Source: Metellina segmentata (taxonomy: Eukaryota > Arthropoda > Arachnida > Araneae > Tetragnathidae). Taken from it: a DNA stretch of 64,000 bases. Location: assembly GCA_947359465.1 (NCBI GenBank), contig OX375882.1:56356509-56420508 (forward strand). The letters are read 5' to 3'. Each line of letters starts with the position of its first letter. The stretch's first letter is position 1. A model generated the notes under the pieces. That model made no database searches, was not told where the DNA came from, and was given only the letters and a program-made list of their open reading frames with translations. Positions 60,056 through 64,000 of the stretch are shown piece after piece. The position numbers and the translations under genes are program-made.

Positions 60056-60417
60056 ATACATCCTATTTTCTTGCATCAGAAAAATTGTTTTCTCAATGCT
60101 GCTACGTTGAAACGTTACTGAATTTATTTGGGAAAAACTAAATCCCTAGAAAAGTGGAATATGGAATTTTTTAAAACAATATTTATGTGACAGTTTTTTT
60201 AACTTTTCGTGTTTTGTGTGTCATGAAATTGTAATAATGCTTGAAATTATACTTTTTACAGTAATTTTCTGAAATCTCAGTCTTTAGTTTCCTTAAAAAT
60301 AACACAAGTACTGGAATTTATTTAGCTTTGATTATGTTGTTCCGTATTCAATAATTCTAAGAATTAAGGTCTACCGATCCAAACAGCTACACCAAATCCT
60401 TAAGATCTAACTAAACA

Positions 60418-60725
60418 GTTAGGAAAGTAGTTGAATTAGCTACGCATTGGAGCAACACAACGAGCTATTGGCAACGGTTCGGGATCAATCCCGAAGTGAA
60501 AGATCCGTGAACAACTTGTAATTTTGAACCACGGTCAGATGACGTCATACCTGAACTGGCATCCCACTCTCCAAACTCCACACAAGGCTAACGTGAGGGC
60601 ATTTCAGGCTAAGAAAGATTTAACGTCCAAAGGCCCCCGCATACACAACGGTCTCTCTGGTTGAATTGGGTTTCAAACTGACATTTCCAAATCCGCTACC
60701 CTTCCAACAAGGTTACGGCGGTCTA
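60418..60725 (-). mobile_element. Full-length SINE of the main family, minus strand
   Basis: Read on the minus strand it has the head (AAGGGTAGCGGATTTGG, then GTTTGAAACCCAATTC), the spacer CGTTAAATCTTTCTTAGCC and the body (GGAGTTTGGAGAGTGGGATG, CATCTGACCGTGG, GGGATTGATCCCGAACC, CGTTGTGTTGCTCC). Flanking direct repeats of AAGATCTAACTAA lie at 60,402-60,414 and 60,726-60,738. Confidence 0.88.
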
Positions 60726-60741
60726 AAGATCTAACTAAGCA

Positions 60742-61101
60742 GGAAGACAAAGTCCTGAAGGTTTAGCTAAACCAGCTAAACCATGCATAAGTCTAAACTT
60801 GCTCAAAAAGACCAACACTAGATCCGGACCTCCATAGAGATACTTCCTTGCCAGACCAACACAAGCTTGAAGACGACTACCCTTTGCTTATAATTTGAGA
60901 CATTTTAAATTCAAATATGTTCCACATTTCAAATTTTGACTTATGTTACTCTCTTTGTTTGAATTGATATTTATTGAATCAGTCAAATATGTGTGTGTGT
61001 AAGTCATATTTAATTAGGTTGTCCAGGTATACTAATATTCACTCGCTCACTGAATTTGTCTCCATTTAACTTAAAAAGTAAAGACATTTTTCTCTTTACA
61101 G
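60742..61101. other. End of the long ZP intron
   Basis: Nothing recognisable except the pyrimidine tract and acceptor before exon c. Confidence 0.5.
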
Positions 61102-61217
61102 CCCAATTCAGGAGATGTAACTGTCGCGTTAGCTGTGAGAGTTCATCCAACATTGGAGTTATCTGAAGACAAGTTCTTTTTCCTGACTTGCGGTAAAGCG
61201 GGATTTAGGAATGCCAG
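61102..61217 (+). CDS. ZP-domain gene, exon c (end of ZP-N)
   Basis: The exon follows CTCTTTACAG and ends at CCAG|GTAAGC. It encodes PNSGDVTVALAVRVHPTLEL, then SEDKFFFLTCGKAGFRNA and part of an Arg codon. The LTCGK cysteine is the expected fourth ZP-N cysteine. The phase is 0 on entry and 2 on exit, matching both neighbours. The preceding intron is about 7.3 kb, the longest seen in the gene, and is packed with repeats. Confidence 0.93.
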
Positions 61218-61256
61218 GTAAGCAATGGTTAACTTCTGTGTAAAGAAATCCTATTG

Positions 61257-61321
61257 TATCGTGCTGCCATCTGTTGACCGCTAAATTAGTTTATTTATTG
61301 TTCATAGATGGCAGCACGATA
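61257..61321. repeat. 16-bp perfect inverted repeat in ZP intron c-d
   Basis: TATCGTGCTGCCATCT and AGATGGCAGCACGATA enclose 33 bases. It begins 40 bases after the exon c donor. Confidence 0.85.
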
Positions 61322-61538
61322 AATGGAAACCAATGACAATGATTCATTGGTGTCAATACATTCGTTCACGAGTAATACTACAAAAATGTTCCTTCTGCGA
61401 AAATTACGAATTTAAATTGTAAAAACATCCAGAAATTTGCTAGGGAATTAATTTTGTCCATTTACGTAAAATCATTTACATTTTTAGAGTAAATGAACTG
61501 CAATTAGTTTTCTAAGATTACTTTTTGTCCCTTTCCAG

Positions 61539-61648
61539 GAATGAGACATCACGAGTTACTCTCAATTTTTTTCACGACAACAAAAAAGTTCAAGAGCTTA
61601 TATATAACCAAGAATATGAACTGAGAGCGGCTATGACAAAACCTGACA
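61539..61648 (+). CDS. ZP-domain gene, exon d (ZP-N to ZP-C connection)
   Basis: The exon follows CCCTTTCCAG and ends at GACA|GTAAGTG. It completes the Arg codon and reads NETSRVTLNFFHDNKKVQEL, then IYNQEYELRAAMTKPD. The NET triplet is a possible N-glycosylation site. YELRAAM is a typical strand at the start of a ZP-C module. No cysteines are present, as expected between the two modules. Entry phase 2 and exit phase 1 are compatible with the neighbours. Confidence 0.92.
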
Positions 61649-61758
61649 GTAAGTGTGTTTGGGAAAATATGGCTTTACTATTCTATCGGATTATCTAAGT
61701 GTATACCGGTAGAGAATGTATATTTTAACTTCACTGTTGCATTTTTTATTCATTACAG

Positions 61759-61837
61759 ATATCCACAAATTAAAAGTCAGATCCTGCCTTAGTTTTGCTC
61801 CAAATAATTCCGAGGTGCAGCTTATAGATTCCAATGG
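61759..61837 (+). CDS. ZP-domain gene, exon e (ZP-C, fifth conserved Cys)
   Basis: The exon follows CATTACAG and ends at AATGG|GTGAGT. It encodes NIHKLKVRSCLSFAPNNSEV, then QLIDSN and most of a Gly codon. The RSC cysteine is the expected first ZP-C cysteine. The sequence VRSCLSFAPNNSEVQLIDSNG followed by CP in the next exon is the hallmark ZP-C arrangement. NNS is a possible N-glycosylation site. The intron before it is only 110 bases, the shortest in the gene. Confidence 0.93.
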
Positions 61838-62137
61838 GTGAGTATTTTAGAATAAAAACTAATTGGCTTTTTTCTACTAAAACTACTTAAAATGGCCGTT
61901 CCTGAGTGGTGTTCTGGGTGTACATTTTAACTCAGTTAGGAAAACAGGAGTGGTAGAAAGACGGGATAAGTGTGCCTCCAACTTTAAATAAACATTCAGT
62001 AAAAAATTTTATTATATGAATTTATACTTATTCGATCTTAGTTTCGTTTGTGACTGCAATATAAAAGATACTTATAAAATTGCATATTTTATTCTAATTT
62101 TGTGTAATGATATTCAGTAACCACATTATTCCTCGTC

Positions 62138-62188
62138 ATTACCAGGTATTATCCCAAAGGGAAATTTCCCATTATAATACCTAGTAAT
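62138..62188. repeat. 15-bp inverted repeat in ZP intron e-f
   Basis: ATTACCAGGTATTAT and ATAATACCTAGTAAT (one mismatch) flank a second small palindrome, GGGAAATTTCCC. Confidence 0.8.
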
Positions 62189-62664
62189 TTTGAATAATTG
62201 TCAGTTGAGCTCTCCAAATTTTCACACCGTGCCAAAGTGAGGGAATTTGAGGACACAACAAATTCAACTACAGTCTGTGGTATAGTACCCTGAAGAAACT
62301 GTCCAATTAATTAACTGAGTATTAGAAAAAAACCAATGAGCACTCATCATAAGGCGAGGTATTTTCAGGGAAGAAAAAGCCCACGATACTCCAGATGATT
62401 TTCTAATTAAAGTCTATCAAAAATGCATGCTAAAGCTAATAACATCAGACGAAATCGAAGTTGAGTGAGACAGATAAAACATGTCACATAGTTTGAAAAC
62501 AGTGGAAAACAATGATATTTAGGGAACTAGAAGTAAGAAGACTGGGTCATTCCGGAAACTATTTTATGAACAAGTGCTTGGATGGTCTTGGAAAAATCGA
62601 CTGTTTTTGAGTAGGGGCAGCTTCTTGGAGATTTGCACGTGTGCAGCTGATTCCTGAGAAACGA

Positions 62665-62775
62665 GGGGGTTCAAATTTACGAGGCGTCGTCTATGGATCT
62701 TTCCGTTTGGGATTGATCCCGGAATCGCCAATAGCCCGCTGTGTTGCTTCAGTGTGACGTTAATTATTATCTACT
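62665..62775 (+). mobile_element. SINE 3' half in ZP intron e-f
   Basis: GGGGTTCAAATTTACGAGG, GGGATTGATCCCGGAATCG, CCCGCTGTGTTGCTTCAG and a TTAATTATTATC tail match the main SINE. Confidence 0.75.
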
Positions 62776-62891
62776 TTCAGGAACGGGACTGATATCGTTG
62801 AAAGATTTAATTTCTTACTGTATTTACTATATAACCGCATACTTTTGCGTTGTTTGCGAGCTTGCATTTACTCGTCTTTTCTACCTTGCAG

Positions 62892-63042
62892 GTGTCCTCT
62901 AACTGGTTTTCTAACTCCATTCCAATACAACGATACTTCGCATTCTGCGAATGCTGTGTTATCGTCTATATTCAAATTCCCGGACAGCAACCGAGTCCAC
63001 GTCCAGTGTGACGTCGTCCTCTGTCGGGGACCATGCGAACAG
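62892..63042 (+). CDS. ZP-domain gene, exon f (ZP-C cysteine-rich end)
   Basis: The exon follows CTACCTTGCAG and ends at GAACAG|GTGAGG. It completes the Gly codon and encodes CPLTGFLTPFQYNDTSHSAN, then AVLSSIFKFPDSNRVHVQCD and VVLCRGPCEQ. The cysteines in GCP, QCD, VLC and GPC fit the remaining ZP-C positions. FKFPDSNRVHVQCDVVLC is a strongly typical ZP-C motif. NDT is a possible glycosylation site. Exit phase is 0. In this family a furin-type cleavage site, a transmembrane segment and a short tail normally follow. None appears before the window ends, so the gene continues to the right. An open frame that runs on past the donor site is intron read-through. Confidence 0.93.
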
Positions 63043-63448
63043 GTGAGGAAGTTTTCGTTGTTGTCTTTCTGTTTCGCACTAAAAGGTTATTGACGCGAAT
63101 ACGAAAAGGTCGAGGACCTATCATGGAAAACACAGAAAACCTTAGAATACTAGAAAATATTTCAGTGAAAAGGACCATGTGCAAACAAAAGTCGCGAAAC
63201 ACATCATGTTCATAAATCAAATTGTTGTTGCGCAGAATACCAAAATGTTGACCCCTCCTTTAGGTGTGTACATCTGCTTTAGGTGTGTACGAGCTTCATT
63301 AACCCGAGGTAATATAGTGATATTTTCTTTTCACTTGGGGTGTTTACTGTCTTAAGTAAGCACTGGGCTCGCGTTCCCGGGATAGCCAAACGATCTTTTT
63401 CTGCCTTCGTTCCACCACTCTGTTCCACAAGTCCTCTTTTTCCTCTTT
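63043..63448. other. Start of the intron after ZP exon f
   Basis: GTGAGG begins an intron that continues past the window. It has no recognised feature before the 184-bp tandem array. Confidence 0.6.
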
Positions 63449-63936
63449 CACGGCATTTTTTACTTGACGTTGTCTTGTGTGTGGCACAGTTTGACCAAAT
63501 ATGGTCCTTGTGACATGAAAGCAAAACAGTCAACCAACCATAATGTTGAATCACGATGTATTTAAGATTATATTCAAGGTTATGGACGATGCAAGCAGCA
63601 TGTGTTAAAAATGGCTAAAATATTTTCCCTTTCACGACATTTTTTCCCTTGGCGTTGTCTTGTTTTGGGCACAGTTTTACCAAATATGGTCCTTGTGCCA
63701 TGAAGAAAAAACAGCCAACCAACCATAATGTAGAATCATGATGTACATAGGATAATGTTCAATGTTATGGACTGTATTAGTAGCACGTGTTCAAAATGGC
63801 TTAAATATTTTCACCCTTCACGCCATTTTTTACTTGGTGTTGTCTTGTGTTTGGCGCAGTTTGGCCGAATATGGTCCTCGCGCCATAAAGCATCAAAACA
63901 GTCAACCAACCATAATGTTGAATCACGATGGACAAT
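63449..63936 (+). repeat. Tandem array of about 184-bp units
   Basis: Units begin CACGRCATTTTTTACTTG near 63,449, 63,632 and 63,818. They carry GTTGTCTTGTGTTTGGC, ACAGTTTGACCAAATATGG, TCCTTGTGCCATGAA and CAGTCAACCAACCATAATG. The same core is dispersed elsewhere in the window. Confidence 0.85.
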
Positions 63937-64000
63937 GTTCAATGTATAGATGATGATAGCAGTTCAATGTATAGATGATGATAGCAGTTCAATGTATAGA
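63937..64000 (+). repeat. 25-bp minisatellite running off the window
   Basis: GTTCAATGTATAGATGATG followed by ATAGCA starts at 63,937, 63,962 and 63,987, and continues past the end. Confidence 0.85.

Larger units (their letters stand above)
53838..61101 (+). other. 7.3-kb repeat-filled intron between ZP exons b and c
   Basis: Phase-0 intron. In order it holds the 110-bp hairpin array, about 1.5 kb without recognised features (54,852-56,393), a 678-bp foldback element, several SINEs on both strands, a TTAA element and a copy of the 45.4-kb dispersed repeat. The open frames in it resemble nothing I know. Confidence 0.75.
61838..62891 (+). other. 1.05-kb intron between ZP exons e and f
   Basis: The intron contains a 15-bp inverted repeat near 62,138-62,188 and the 3' half of a SINE at about 62,665-62,775. 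No coding potential is apparent. Confidence 0.7.

Overview
This is AT-rich eukaryotic genomic DNA with almost no protein-coding content. The only convincing gene is one multi-exon gene on the + strand near the right end. It has six exons between 50,166 and 63,042, all with GT/AG splice sites and a continuous reading phase. Together they encode the core of a zona pellucida (ZP) domain protein, a family of apical extracellular-matrix and cuticle proteins in arthropods. The signal-peptide exon(s) lie upstream and were not found. The 3' end runs past the window. The ZP gene, compact exons separated by repeat-filled introns, and many tRNA-headed SINEs fit an arthropod, possibly a chelicerate such as a spider. 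That placement is inference.

The rest is a dense layering of repeats. 1-25 kb: TTAA-bounded palindromic elements, diverged tandem arrays (2.03-3.47, 9.2-10.4, 19.48-20.24, 23.83-24.6 kb), SINE copies, two Tc1-like remnants, a non-autonomous Helitron and palindromic hairpin elements. 25.4-41.4 kb: a nearly homogeneous satellite of about 53 head-to-tail units of about 303 bp with higher-order structure. Its units contain the tRNA-like head of a SINE, and its last unit runs into a complete SINE. 41.4-50 kb: SINEs, including one with a clear 13-bp target duplication, a PIF/Harbinger-type MITE, a 407-bp duplication, a large TTAA element and a long-terminal-inverted-repeat element. 50-63 kb: ZP exons whose introns hold a triplicated TTAA element, an array of hairpin-forming 110-bp repeats, a 678-bp foldback element and more SINEs. 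63.4-64 kb: a 184-bp tandem array.

The least familiar finding is a family of small elements bounded by TTAA. Their termini begin CCCT, and inside they carry variable numbers of 43-bp units centred on the palindrome ACGAGATATCTCGT. At least nine copies are in the window. They look like non-autonomous piggyBac-style elements in which a minisatellite has grown. The second is the satellite array, whose birth from a SINE insertion can still be read at its right edge.
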